Positions 40,777-48,412 of a stretch of DNA of 64,000 nt are shown in pieces. Numbering within the stretch: the stretch's first letter is position 1; every line of letters starts with the position of its first letter. Source of the DNA: Streptomyces griseocarneus (GTDB taxonomy: Bacteria > Actinomycetota > Actinomycetes > Streptomycetales > Streptomycetaceae); the NCBI GenBank assembly GCA_003674045.1, contig PENC01000015.1, positions 62,001 to 126,000 of the forward strand, written 5' to 3'. Under the pieces are notes generated by a model. That model searched no databases, was not told where the DNA came from, and saw nothing but the letters and a program-made list of their open reading frames with translations. The position numbers and the translations under genes are program-made.

Positions 40777-40908
40777 CGGTCTCTCCTGACTCAAGGGGGC
40801 GCGACAGTGGTCACTGCGCGCCTGAATCGTACCGAGCCGGGCCGCCTGGTCGCTAAACGGTTTGCCCCGGCGCACGCGAAGCGCCCCGAACAGGCCGCCC
40901 GCGGGCCC

Positions 40909-42078
40909 TCAGCCGTCCTCGAAGAAGTCCGGATTCTCCTGGAGGGACTTCAGCAGCCGGTCGCGCTCGGCGTTGTCCACCGTGACCGGTGCGAGGCCCG
41001 AGGCGTCGGCGAGCCTGCGGAAACCGCCTCTGCTCTCCAGACGTCCGCCGACCCGGACGGGCAGGCCCAGCAGGTGGGCGTGGCCCGCGAGCCGGTAGTC
41101 CTCGGCGCCGAGCGCGACCCGCACCTGGGCGACCCCGGCGCCGTCGAGCACGCGCAGCCGTATGGTGCCGGGCCCGGCGGGGTGCTCCCGCCGCATGCGC
41201 ACCACGGTGCCGGTGAGCTGTACGGGGACGGAGGGCTCCTCGCGGACGTAGCGGGCGCCCGCGTCGCGCAGGACCGGGAGGTCGCCCGGGGAGAACTCGA
41301 CCGGCTCTGGGTGGGCGGCGAAGCCCTCGGGCGGGCCCGCCGCCGGGGACCAGTGCAGTTCGACGCGGATGCCTTCGGAGCCGCGGACAAGCATGCCGAT
41401 CGCCTCGGTGAGCTCCTGGCACACCCCGGCCTCCACGGCCGCCGTGAACGCCTCGGGCCCGCCGGTGGCGCGCTCGTAGTCGGCGGCGTCGCGGGTGGCG
41501 TAGAGGGCGCGCAGCAGGGTGGTGGTGACGGCGCGGCCGTCGTGGTCGCGTGTGTCGCGGCCGACCGGGAACAGGACGGTGAGCTCGCGGCCGCCGGGTG
41601 CGGGGCCGACGAGCAGCCGGTCGAGGGCGGTCTCGGCGCGGCGGCGGTGGCGGGCGCCGTGGTAGCCCGCGCGTTCGTGGGCGGCGAGTGCGGCGGCGAG
41701 CAGCATCGCGCGGGCCCCGGCCCATAACCGTTCCTGTGCTGCCCAGGCGGCGGCCGGGACGCCCTGGTCGGGCACGTCGCGGAGCCAGTGGATCTCGTCG
41801 CCGGGGAGGCGGAGGGAGAAGAGGATGTCGCGCGCGGAGGGGGCCGGGCTGTGTTCGAGGGCGGTGAGGGCCTCGGCGAGGAGGTCGGCGCTGTCGGGGT
41901 AGCCGCGGCTCTCGGGGAGCAGGAGGCTGGTGCCGCCGCCGTCGGGTGGGGTCCAGCGGCTGTACGCGCCCGGGGTGCCGCCGCGGCGGCGCCAGCCGTG
42001 GCGGGAGAGCAGGGCGCGGAGGATGGCGGGGTCGGCGGGGACGGGGGGTTGTGCGGGGCGTCGGCCGGGGTGGTGCAT
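40909..42078 (-). CDS. uncharacterised protein with C-terminal OB-like region
   Basis: 389-residue protein of no known function. The N-terminal two thirds are helical and Arg/Ala/Glu-rich. The C-terminal region (about 275-375) looks like a small beta-barrel (VQLTGTVVRMRREH, RLRVLDGAGVAQVRVALGAE, AHLLGLPVRVGGRLESRG), a pattern I recall from other streptomycete hypothetical proteins. The ATG at 42078 overlaps the stop of the upstream DUF4365 gene by one base (TGATG), so the two are coupled and probably work together. It is separated from thrS by about 130 bp. Confidence 0.75.
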   Translation of the reverse strand: MHHPGRRPAQPPVPADPAILRALLSRHGWRRRGGTPGAYSRWTPPDGGGTSLLLPESRGYPDSADLLAEALTALEHSPAPSARDILFSLRLPGDEIHWLRDVPDQGVPAAAWAAQERLWAGARAMLLAAALAAHERAGYHGARHRRRAETALDRLLVGPAPGGRELTVLFPVGRDTRDHDGRAVTTTLLRALYATRDAADYERATGGPEAFTAAVEAGVCQELTEAIGMLVRGSEGIRVELHWSPAAGPPEGFAAHPEPVEFSPGDLPVLRDAGARYVREEPSVPVQLTGTVVRMRREHPAGPGTIRLRVLDGAGVAQVRVALGAEDYRLAGHAHLLGLPVRVGGRLESRGGFRRLADASGLAPVTVDNAERDRLLKSLQENPDFFEDG

Positions 42079-42689
42079 CAGGGTCTCCCTCCCGCCCCGA
42101 CCCGCGTCATGATCTCGCAGAGTGCCCGGTCGTCGAAGATGCGCGTGGTCGGGATGCGCACGGTGGTCCGGGTGCGTCCGGTCACGGGGTGGCCGGCGAG
42201 GTTGGTCCAGTAGCAGCAGTGGCGGAGCGCGAGGCTGTCATGGCTCGCGCGGAGCCAGTCGTCCCGGGTCCGGGGGACGATCATCACGACGAGGATCTTG
42301 TGCACCGAGACGGGGGTGCGGGCGAGCTTGGCCAGGTGGTCGTTGTCGAGGGTGAAGGCGAAGGTCGCCGGCCCGGGCGGTCTGGCGGAGCGGGGGCCGG
42401 GGCGGGCGGCCGGGCGGGGTCCGAGCTGGTAGGTGCACTTGAGCTGGACCTTGATGGTGACCTCGTCGTCGACGGCGTGGCCGGGGGCGCTGTGGCTGAC
42501 GTGCCAGTCGATGCCGTAGTCGGGGAAGGGCTGGGCGAGCGAGCAGCCCGCGGCGGCGGCGACGGCGTGCAGATAGCCGACCTGGAGCGTCTCCATGCAC
42601 GCGGTGGTGGCGAGTGCGCCGCGTGCGGGGGCGAGCGGTCCTGGCCGTGTGGGGGCCGGCCCGCCCGGTTCGGGCCGTGGGAACGACAT
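42078..42689 (-). CDS. DUF4365 domain protein (nuclease-like fold)
   Basis: 203-residue protein with a DUF4365 domain (about 35-200). The spacing GIDWHVSH then EVTIKVQLKCTYQ, an acidic residue followed by a QxK-type element, is reminiscent of PD-(D/E)xK nuclease-fold families, where DUF4365 is thought to belong; catalytic activity is unproven. Pro-rich N-terminus (1-25). The ATG at 42689 is preceded by GGAGGG; an open frame to 42770 lacks support. It is divergent from a DnaQ-like exonuclease gene 171 bp away and coupled to the downstream OB-like protein. Confidence 0.8.
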   Translation of the reverse strand: MSFPRPEPGGPAPTRPGPLAPARGALATTACMETLQVGYLHAVAAAAGCSLAQPFPDYGIDWHVSHSAPGHAVDDEVTIKVQLKCTYQLGPRPAARPGPRSARPPGPATFAFTLDNDHLAKLARTPVSVHKILVVMIVPRTRDDWLRASHDSLALRHCCYWTNLAGHPVTGRTRTTVRIPTTRIFDDRALCEIMTRVGAGGRP

Positions 42690-42860
42690 TGTCCGAATTC
42701 CCTCCGGGCGTCGTCGGACCGTGCGGTCCGTACATATGTGTTGTCTCCTTTGCAACTCCACTGCAAACAAGGGCGGTTCGCGTGACCGAGGGCCCGGGTA
42801 TCACCTCGCGGGGAGGGTGAAAACACGCCATTCGGCAGACAAGCCCGAGGAGTTGTGACC

Positions 42861-43583
42861 ATGTGCTGGTTCGAGGGGCCGCTCGCCGCTTTCGACACGG
42901 AGACCACGGGCGTCGATGTGGAACGGGAGCGGATCGTGTCGGCGGCGATCGTGGTGCAGGCGTCGGAGGGGGCACAGCCGTTGGTCACCCGCTGGCTGGT
43001 GAATCCGGGGATTCCTGTTCCGCCGGAGGCGACGGCCGTGCACGGTCTGACGGATGTCCATCTGCAGCAGAACGGGCGCTGGCCCGCGCCGGTGATGGAG
43101 GAGGTGGCGCGGGGGCTGGCCGAGCAGGCGGCGCACGGCATACCCCTGGTGGTGATGAACGCGCCGTTCGACCTGACGTTGCTGGACCGTGAGTTGCGGC
43201 GGCACCGGGCGTCGTCGCTGGCGGAGTATCTGGGGCCGGCGCCGTTGTGCGTGCTGGATCCATGGGTGCTGGACAAGCATCTGGACCGCTATCGGAAGGG
43301 CCGTCGGACGCTGACGGACCTGTGCGCGCAGTACGGCGTGGAGTTGGCGGGCGCGCATGACGCGGCCGCGGACGCGCTGGCGTCACTGGGGGTCGTACGG
43401 GCGGTGGGCCGGCGTTTCGCGTCGCGCCTGGAGCGGTTGACGCCGGTGGAGCTGCACGCGCGGCAGGCGGTGTGGCACGCGGCACAGGCGCGGGGGTTGC
43501 AGGCGTGGTTCGCGCGGAACGGTTCGGAGGAGGAGTGCGATCCGGCGTGGCCGTTGCGGCCTGCGATACGGACGGCGGCATGA
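42861..43583 (+). CDS. DnaQ-like 3'-5' exonuclease (DEDDh)
   Basis: 240-residue exonuclease-domain protein. Exo I is AAFDTETTGVD, Exo II contains NAPFDLTLLDREL, and Exo III is GAHDAAADALA with the DEDDh histidine. It resembles proofreading-subunit-like exonucleases but is stand-alone, so it may serve repair or RNA turnover. The ATG at 42861 has GAGGAG 8 nt upstream; the GTG at 42855 is too close to it. Ends before a hairpin shared with the convergent tRNA-Val gene. Confidence 0.93.
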   Translation: MCWFEGPLAAFDTETTGVDVERERIVSAAIVVQASEGAQPLVTRWLVNPGIPVPPEATAVHGLTDVHLQQNGRWPAPVMEEVARGLAEQAAHGIPLVVMNAPFDLTLLDRELRRHRASSLAEYLGPAPLCVLDPWVLDKHLDRYRKGRRTLTDLCAQYGVELAGAHDAAADALASLGVVRAVGRRFASRLERLTPVELHARQAVWHAAQARGLQAWFARNGSEEECDPAWPLRPAIRTAA

Positions 43584-43606
43584 GATGGTGCGGCGCGGCA
43601 AAACAC

Positions 43607-43638
43607 AAGGCCGGTACGTCTGTTGACGTACCGGCCTT
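43607..43638. terminator. bidirectional terminator, exonuclease / tRNA-Val
   Basis: Perfect 14-bp stem AAGGCCGGTACGTC with loop TGTT. On the minus strand it is followed by GTGTTTTGCC, fitting termination of the tRNA-Val transcript; it also lies 23 nt past the exonuclease stop. Confidence 0.85.
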
Positions 43639-43644
43639 CCTGTG

Positions 43645-43716
43645 TGGGCGATACTGGGATCGAACCAGTGACCCCTTCGGTGTGAACGAAGTGCTCTCCC
43701 GCTGAGCTAATCGCCC
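43645..43716 (-). tRNA. tRNA-Val (anticodon CAC)
   Basis: 72-nt cloverleaf: acceptor GGGCGAT/ATCGCCC, D arm GCTC/GAGC, anticodon stem CTTCG/CGAAG with loop TTCACAC (CAC, reading GTG), T arm CACTGG-TTCGATC-CCAGTA region intact, discriminator A. CCA is not encoded. Differs from the copy at 44369 only at positions 26 (A) and 44 (G). Confidence 0.97.
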
Positions 43717-43780
43717 GGGATGTCCGCCCGGGGTTTCCCCCGGCGACGAACTGAACAATACAGGCCGTGGCGCCCCTTCA

Positions 43781-44260
43781 TCAAATTCCGCCCCCGGAGA
43801 CCGCGAGGAGGGCCTGAAGTCCCCGTCGTCCGCCGCGCATGGCCCAGGCGTGATTGGCGAGGAGGAGGGGCCGGGCGGGGAGGGAGAGGCGGCGCAGGAG
43901 GGGATTGCGGACCTCCACTTCCTGGGCGAAGTGAGCCCGGCTGCCGGTCGGCCCGTACGGCAGGACGGTCCAGGACGCGTAACCCTCCAGGTCTCCGGTC
44001 ATGTCGATGCGGAGGGTCCTGGCCGCGGGGTCGCGGTGGCCGCGGGCGGTCATGACGAGGGTGTACGGGAGGAAGGAGCGGAACCGGAGGGTGCCGGTGT
44101 CGGGGCCGGACAGTTCCACGGAGCGCACCTGGGGCCACCAGACGGGATAGCCCTCGGGGCGTTCCAGGTGGGCATAGAGGACGTCCGGGGGGACGGGGAA
44201 GGTCCACGTGGCACGGAAGCGGTAGCGGTGGGGGTCGGTCAGCGCCGGGAACAGAGGCAT
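43781..44260 (-). CDS. SRPBCC-family protein
   Basis: 159-residue START/Bet v1-fold (polyketide cyclase/dehydrase-like) protein. Typical elements are RYRFRATWTFPVPPDVLYAH at the start, WPQVRSVELSG, and a C-terminal helix beginning RNPLLRRLSLPARPLLLANH. Members bind hydrophobic ligands; the ligand here is unknown. ATG at 44260 was chosen by the family N-terminus. The gene lies between two tRNA-Val(CAC) genes on the same strand, each with its own terminator. Confidence 0.85.
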   Translation of the reverse strand: MPLFPALTDPHRYRFRATWTFPVPPDVLYAHLERPEGYPVWWPQVRSVELSGPDTGTLRFRSFLPYTLVMTARGHRDPAARTLRIDMTGDLEGYASWTVLPYGPTGSRAHFAQEVEVRNPLLRRLSLPARPLLLANHAWAMRGGRRGLQALLAVSGGGI

Positions 44261-44321
44261 GGGGCCAGCGCACACCGGAGAGCCGCGGGAGCGCAGCGGA
44301 ACGGGCAAAGACGCAGGAAAA

Positions 44322-44360
44322 ACCGATGGTCCGCAAGGGTGAACCTTGCGGACCATCGGT
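44322..44360 (-). terminator. intrinsic terminator after tRNA-Val
   Basis: Perfect 17-bp stem ACCGATGGTCCGCAAGG with a 5-nt loop. On the minus strand it is followed by TTTTTCC, giving a classical intrinsic terminator 8 nt past the tRNA-Val 3' end. Confidence 0.92.
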
Positions 44361-44368
44361 CTTTTGTG

Positions 44369-44440
44369 TGGGCGATACTGGGATCGAACCAGTGACCTCT
44401 TCGGTGTGAACGAAGCGCTCTCCCGCTGAGCTAATCGCCC
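44369..44440 (-). tRNA. tRNA-Val (anticodon CAC)
   Basis: 72-nt cloverleaf with acceptor GGGCGAT/ATCGCCC, anticodon loop TTCACAC (CAC), discriminator A, no encoded CCA. Identical to the tRNA at 43645-43716 except G26 and A44. Confidence 0.97.
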
Positions 44441-44856
44441 GGGCGCACCGCAAACATTACCGCATGTCAGAGGGTGTTCGATACCGGCTGCCGCGGGGCG
44501 GACGACGAGCTCGGCGGCGGCGCTTCCACGGCATGGTCGCGCCGTATCCGGCGAACCGCACGCCGGCACGGGAGCACCGGAGGCCGCTCCCCGATGGCGG
44601 TCGCTCCGGTCCCGGTTCCGGCGGCGGTCGCGCCGCGCTGCCGCCCGTCACTCTCCGCATTCATACTCCCCAACGCGCCCGACCGAACCGCAACTCACCG
44701 GAATGGCCGTATTCGCAAGGGAAGTGCTGCGCCGTCCGAGGTATCCGAACAGTCTCAAAACGGTCAGAGGGGTTTACAACGGCACCGTAGGTGGCATGTC
44801 GATTTCGCCGACGTGCGAATCCCCGAGCGCACACTGAGCGAAAGGCCCTGGCGCTT
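44441..44856. other. 416-bp region upstream of ssgB
   Basis: No gene recognised. Several short frames are open here but have no family-like sequence or good ribosome-binding site. Base composition becomes less GC-rich from about 44690, consistent with promoter DNA for ssgB. A candidate sigma-H-type promoter is listed separately. Confidence 0.6.
44772..44797 (+). promoter_or_regulatory. candidate stress-sigma (sigma-H-like) promoter of ssgB
   Basis: GTTT at 44772-44775 and GGCAT at 44793-44797 are spaced 17 nt, resembling the GTTT/GGGTA-type promoters used by sigma-H in Streptomyces. From literature recall, ssgB of S. coelicolor is sigma-H dependent. The -10 element is imperfect, so this is tentative. 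Confidence 0.3.
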
Positions 44857-45270
44857 ATGAACACCACGGTCAGCTGCGAGCTGCACCTGCGCCTCGTCGT
44901 GTCGAGCGAATCCTCACTGCCTGTGCCCGCAGGTCTGCGGTACGACACGGCCGATCCGTATGCCGTGCACGCCACCTTCCACACCGGAGCCGAAGAGACG
45001 GTCGAGTGGGTCTTCGCCAGAGATCTGCTCGCCGAGGGCCTGCACCGGCCCACCGGCACCGGAGACGTCCGTGTCTGGCCGTCCCGCAGCCACGGTCAGG
45101 GCGTCGTGTGCATCGCGCTGAGCTCCCCGGAGGGCGAGGCCCTGCTGGAGGCCCCGGCGCGGGCCCTGGAGTCGTTCCTGAAGCGGACCGACGCCGCGGT
45201 GCCGCCGGGCACCGAACACCGTCACTTCGACCTGGACACGGAGCTCTCCCACATCCTCGCGGAGAGCTGA
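44857..45270 (+). CDS. ssgB: sporulation-specific cell division protein SsgB
   Basis: 137-residue SsgA-like protein. The sequence (MNTTVSCELHLRLVVSSESS through HFDLDTELSHILAES) is essentially that of the highly conserved SsgB of streptomycetes. SsgB recruits FtsZ to future septum sites in sporulation-committed aerial hyphae and acts with SsgA. The ATG at 44857 gives the standard length; the open frame upstream to 44791 is not used. Its presence is one of the best taxonomic markers in the window. Confidence 0.98.
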   Translation: MNTTVSCELHLRLVVSSESSLPVPAGLRYDTADPYAVHATFHTGAEETVEWVFARDLLAEGLHRPTGTGDVRVWPSRSHGQGVVCIALSSPEGEALLEAPARALESFLKRTDAAVPPGTEHRHFDLDTELSHILAES

Positions 45271-45472
45271 CACACGGGCCGGGGCTGACATCGGGCGCGC
45301 CCGCCCACTCGGGGGGTCGGGTGCGCGTCGTCCCGCAGAGGGCTGGCCGTACGGCGCCGTCACCGCGGATCCACCGCGGGTGACGGCGCCGTCGTGTTGC
45401 GGAGCCGCTAGAGTCGTGGCTCCGATCGAACACATGCCGCCCCACCCCCGTCGGCCAGGGAGCGAACGAACC

Positions 45473-46039
45473 GTGCTGATCAACCACGACACCCGGTGCG
45501 CGCTCGACGCCGTGGTGGACCTCGTGAACACCTCGGCAGCGGGTCCCGAGGGCGGCCCCCACGACACGCTCACGGACCTCGCCGCGGTGCGGGCGTTCGT
45601 CGAGCGTCATGACGTCAGCGGGATCGGCGTCCTCGGGGAAGCGGATCTCACGGCCGTGCGGGCGGTGCGGGAGCGGTTCGCCCAGGCGTTCTCGGCCGAG
45701 GACGCGGCGGAGCTCGCGGAGCTGCTGAACGCGCTGGTGGCGGAGGCGGGGACCACGCCCCGGCTGACCGACCACGACGGCTACGACTGGCATGTGCACT
45801 ACTTCGCCCCGGGGGCGTCCGTCGCCGAGCACCTGGCGGCGGACGGCGGCATGGCGCTGGCCTTCCTCGTGGTCGCGGGCGAGCGGGAGCGGCTGCGGCG
45901 CTGCGAGGCACCGGACTGCGGCCGGGCCTTCGTGGACCTTTCCCGCAACCGCTCGCGGCGCTACTGCGACGGCCGCACCTGCGGCAACCGGCTCCACGTG
46001 GCCGCGTACCGGGCACGCCGCAAGGAGGCCGCGAGCTGA
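45473..46039 (+). CDS. CGNR zinc-finger / ABATE-domain protein
   Basis: 188-residue probable transcriptional regulator. An N-terminal ABATE-like (stress-induced) region (1-130; DTRCALDAVVDLVNTSA at the start) precedes a C-terminal CGNR zinc finger: CEAPDCGRAF, then RRYCDGRTCGNRLHVAAYR. The GTG at 45473 (LINHDTRCAL) has AGGGAG about 10 nt upstream; the open frame to 45380 is poorly supported. Adjacent to ssgB, as in other Streptomyces, but no functional link is shown. Confidence 0.88.
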   Translation: MLINHDTRCALDAVVDLVNTSAAGPEGGPHDTLTDLAAVRAFVERHDVSGIGVLGEADLTAVRAVRERFAQAFSAEDAAELAELLNALVAEAGTTPRLTDHDGYDWHVHYFAPGASVAEHLAADGGMALAFLVVAGERERLRRCEAPDCGRAFVDLSRNRSRRYCDGRTCGNRLHVAAYRARRKEAAS

Positions 46040-46255
46040 GGGCGCGCGCCCGCCGGAAAAGACAGAAAGGACGGAAAGGACCGACGGAGCGTCAGAAATA
46101 ACGCCCGTGGAATATCCGGGGGAATACCGGAATGGGTGCCCGATAATGCGCGGCGCCTCGGGCGATCCCCCCTCTCCCGGCATCGCGTTTCTGACGCTCC
46201 GGCAGCGGCACGGGCACCCCGGCCGCTTCGGAGAATACCGCCGCGCCGGGGCCCG

Positions 46256-46705
46256 CTAAATTCCGTGCTTTTTGAGGATGGCCTCGATGTCCGAGAAGTC
46301 GTCGGCACCGCCGGAATTCTTGCCCTTGGCCTGCGGGCGGGGGGCGCCACGGCCCGAGGTCAGTGACGGAGAGGAAGCGCCCGGGGCCATGGCTTCACGG
46401 CCGGCAGCCGCCTCGGCGGCCTTGCGCCCCTTGCGGCTCGGCTTCCCGCTGCGCCGCTCCACCGCCCTCGTCACCATGAAGAGCAGTGCCGAGAGCGCCA
46501 GCACGCCGAAGCCCAGCCACACGCCGGGATTGAAGACCAGGCCGGTGAGCCAGCGGAGGATGCCGGTCATGGCCAGGCCGACCGGTACGAGGGCATAGGC
46601 CGTGATCCGGGCGGCGGCGAGGAAGCGCTTGCGCCAGGCCGTCAGCGCGGCGATGCCCAGACCGGCCGCGGACGCGGCCGTGGCAATCATCGTCGAGGCC
46701 AGCAT
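46256..46705 (-). CDS. small two-helix membrane protein
   Basis: 149-residue protein with about three hydrophobic segments (5-23, 32-50, 59-80) and a hydrophilic Lys/Arg/Ala/Ser-rich tail ending DDFSDIEAILKKHGI, an acidic-amphipathic C-terminal motif. I do not recognise a family with known function. The ATG at 46705 has a strong AGGAGGAG just upstream. Upstream neighbour is the divergent DsbA-like gene. Confidence 0.75.
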   Translation of the reverse strand: MLASTMIATAASAAGLGIAALTAWRKRFLAAARITAYALVPVGLAMTGILRWLTGLVFNPGVWLGFGVLALSALLFMVTRAVERRSGKPSRKGRKAAEAAAGREAMAPGASSPSLTSGRGAPRPQAKGKNSGGADDFSDIEAILKKHGI

Positions 46706-46895
46706 GCTGCTCCTCCTGCTTCTGCTGCGAGTACTTCCGGGCGCCGCGCAGGGGCTTCCCCGCGCGGCGTCTCCTTCCATCCTGCACCGGCCCGGAGCCT
46801 CCCGGCCACGGTCGGCCGGGAGGCTCCGGGAGATCTCGGGGTCATCTCGGGGGCGCGCTCCTCCCCAGGGCTGACCCGGCTGGAAGACTGGCCCC

Positions 46896-47411
46896 ATGAG
46901 CGACACCACTACCGGCACCACCACGCGTGCCACTCTCGACGTCTGGTGCGAGCTGCAGTGCCCGGACTGCCGCACCGCCCTCACCGACCTGCGTGCCCTG
47001 CGCGACCACTACGGGGACCGGCTGGAGATCCGGCTGCGGCACTTCCCGCTGGAGAAGCACAAGCACGCGTACGCGGCGGCGCAGGCCGCCGAGGAGGCCG
47101 CCGAGCAGGGGCAGGGCTGGCCGTACGCCGAAGCGGTGCTGGCCCGGGTCGAGGAGCTGGCCACGCGCGGCGAGGACGTGCTCGTCGACGTGGCCCGGTC
47201 GCTGGGGCTGGACGCGGAGGAGGTGGACACGGCGCTGATCGACGGGCGGCACCTGCTGATCGTCGACGCCGACCACGCCGAGGGCAAGGCGATGGGCGTG
47301 CGGGGTACGCCCACGTACGTGATCGGCGGCGAGCTGCTGGACGCTTCCCAGGACCAGGAAGGGGTTCGGGAACGGATTGCGGAGATCGTGGACCGGTTGC
47401 TGGGCGCCTGA
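46896..47411 (+). CDS. DsbA-family thioredoxin-fold oxidoreductase
   Basis: 171-residue DsbA-like protein. Active site C22-P-D-C25 (LQCPDCRTAL), cis-proline in GVRGTPTYVIGG, and a helical insert domain (about 55-125). No signal peptide is visible, so it is probably cytoplasmic, related to the FrnE/2-hydroxychromene isomerase branch rather than a secreted DsbA. The substrate is unknown. ATG at 46896. Confidence 0.9.
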   Translation: MSDTTTGTTTRATLDVWCELQCPDCRTALTDLRALRDHYGDRLEIRLRHFPLEKHKHAYAAAQAAEEAAEQGQGWPYAEAVLARVEELATRGEDVLVDVARSLGLDAEEVDTALIDGRHLLIVDADHAEGKAMGVRGTPTYVIGGELLDASQDQEGVRERIAEIVDRLLGA

Positions 47412-47423
47412 TCCCTGCGGGGT

Positions 47424-47526
47424 GGCCGTGCCTACCGAGGTGCCTCTTGAGCTCGGTGCGCGACTGCGGGTACGTGGGGGCTTGTCGCGCAGCTCCCCGC
47501 GCCCCTGACGGGGCGCGTCCGACACG
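47424..47526. repeat. Streptomyces intergenic repeat, copy C (short)
   Basis: Between the convergent DsbA-like and double-GNAT genes. Contains the core at 47487-47506 with one difference from copies A and B (GCGCAGCTCCCCGCGCCCCT) and the flanking GACGGGGCGCG, but lacks the palindromic second half seen in the longer copies. Confidence 0.7.
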
Positions 47527-48372
47527 TCACAGCAGCGGCTTGTACAGGTGGAATTCCGTCGGGCGGTAGCCCAGGGACTCGTACAGGGTCAGGGCGGGCG
47601 TGTTGCCCGCGAAGACGTTCAGGCCGAGTGTGGTGGCCCCGCCCGTCAGGGCTTCCGTCTCGGCCAGCAGCATCAGTGAGCGGCCGTGGCCCCGGCCGCG
47701 GTGTTCCTGGGCGACCTCGACCTTGTAGACGTACGCGCCGGGCTCGTCGAGGTCGTCGGGGCCGTCCGGGCGCAGGGTCACCCACAGGGTGCCGACGGGC
47801 GCGCCGTGGTGGGTGAGGACCCGCAGGATCACGCCGGGGGTCGCGGGGCCGTCGGGCAGGAGACGCCGGTGATCGGCGGCCGCTTTGGCCTCCGCCTCCG
47901 CGTCGGGCACGCCGCGCTCGGCCCAGCTCCGCGCGTAGTCGGCCCGCGCGAGCTCGTCCCAGGCGGTGTACTCGGCGTCCGTCATCGGCCGTGCCCCGGT
48001 GCCCTCGGGCAGCCGGGGGGCGGTGGTGAGGGGCTTGGCCATGTTGCGGTTGCGCTCGACGTAGCCGAGGGCGCCCGCGAGGCCCAGGGCCACGTCCGCC
48101 TCCGCGTCGACGGAGACCTCGACGCGGTCGCACCCCCAGCCGCGCAGTACTTCCTCGGCGGCGAGTGCCGCGACCGTGCCGCGGCCGCGGTGGCGGTCGC
48201 GTTCGTCGATCGCGAGCCGGAGTATCCGGCCGGCTCCGGGGCCGAACTGCCGGTGGGTGGCCAGGTCGATCCGGCCCACGGGTCTGCTGTTGACGCAGAC
48301 GTCGTACGAGCGGGAGCGGACGCCGTCGGCCGTGCGCTGTTCGGGTGCGGTGGGGCGCAGGGTGGTGGTCAC
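47527..48372 (-). CDS. tandem GNAT N-acetyltransferase
   Basis: 281-residue protein with two GNAT domains. The N-terminal one (about 20-115) retains an acetyl-CoA loop-like RHRGRGTVAALAAEEVLRG. The C-terminal one (about 130-281) has VEVAQEHRGRGHGRSLMLLA and NTPALTLYESLGYRPTEFHL. The two-domain layout resembles mycothiol synthase MshD in outline, but I cannot assign that role with confidence. GTG at 48372; ribosome-binding site weak. Confidence 0.85.
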   Translation of the reverse strand: MTTTLRPTAPEQRTADGVRSRSYDVCVNSRPVGRIDLATHRQFGPGAGRILRLAIDERDRHRGRGTVAALAAEEVLRGWGCDRVEVSVDAEADVALGLAGALGYVERNRNMAKPLTTAPRLPEGTGARPMTDAEYTAWDELARADYARSWAERGVPDAEAEAKAAADHRRLLPDGPATPGVILRVLTHHGAPVGTLWVTLRPDGPDDLDEPGAYVYKVEVAQEHRGRGHGRSLMLLAETEALTGGATTLGLNVFAGNTPALTLYESLGYRPTEFHLYKPLL

Positions 48373-48412
48373 GCCTGTTTTGTACCTGGCCCGCGCCCGT
48401 ACGTCACGGGCT

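Noticed and set aside
40777-40908. Search for a T-box or other leader element upstream of thrS.
   Set aside because: No T-box sequence or specifier-type structure recognised; actinobacterial T-boxes are known mainly for ileS.
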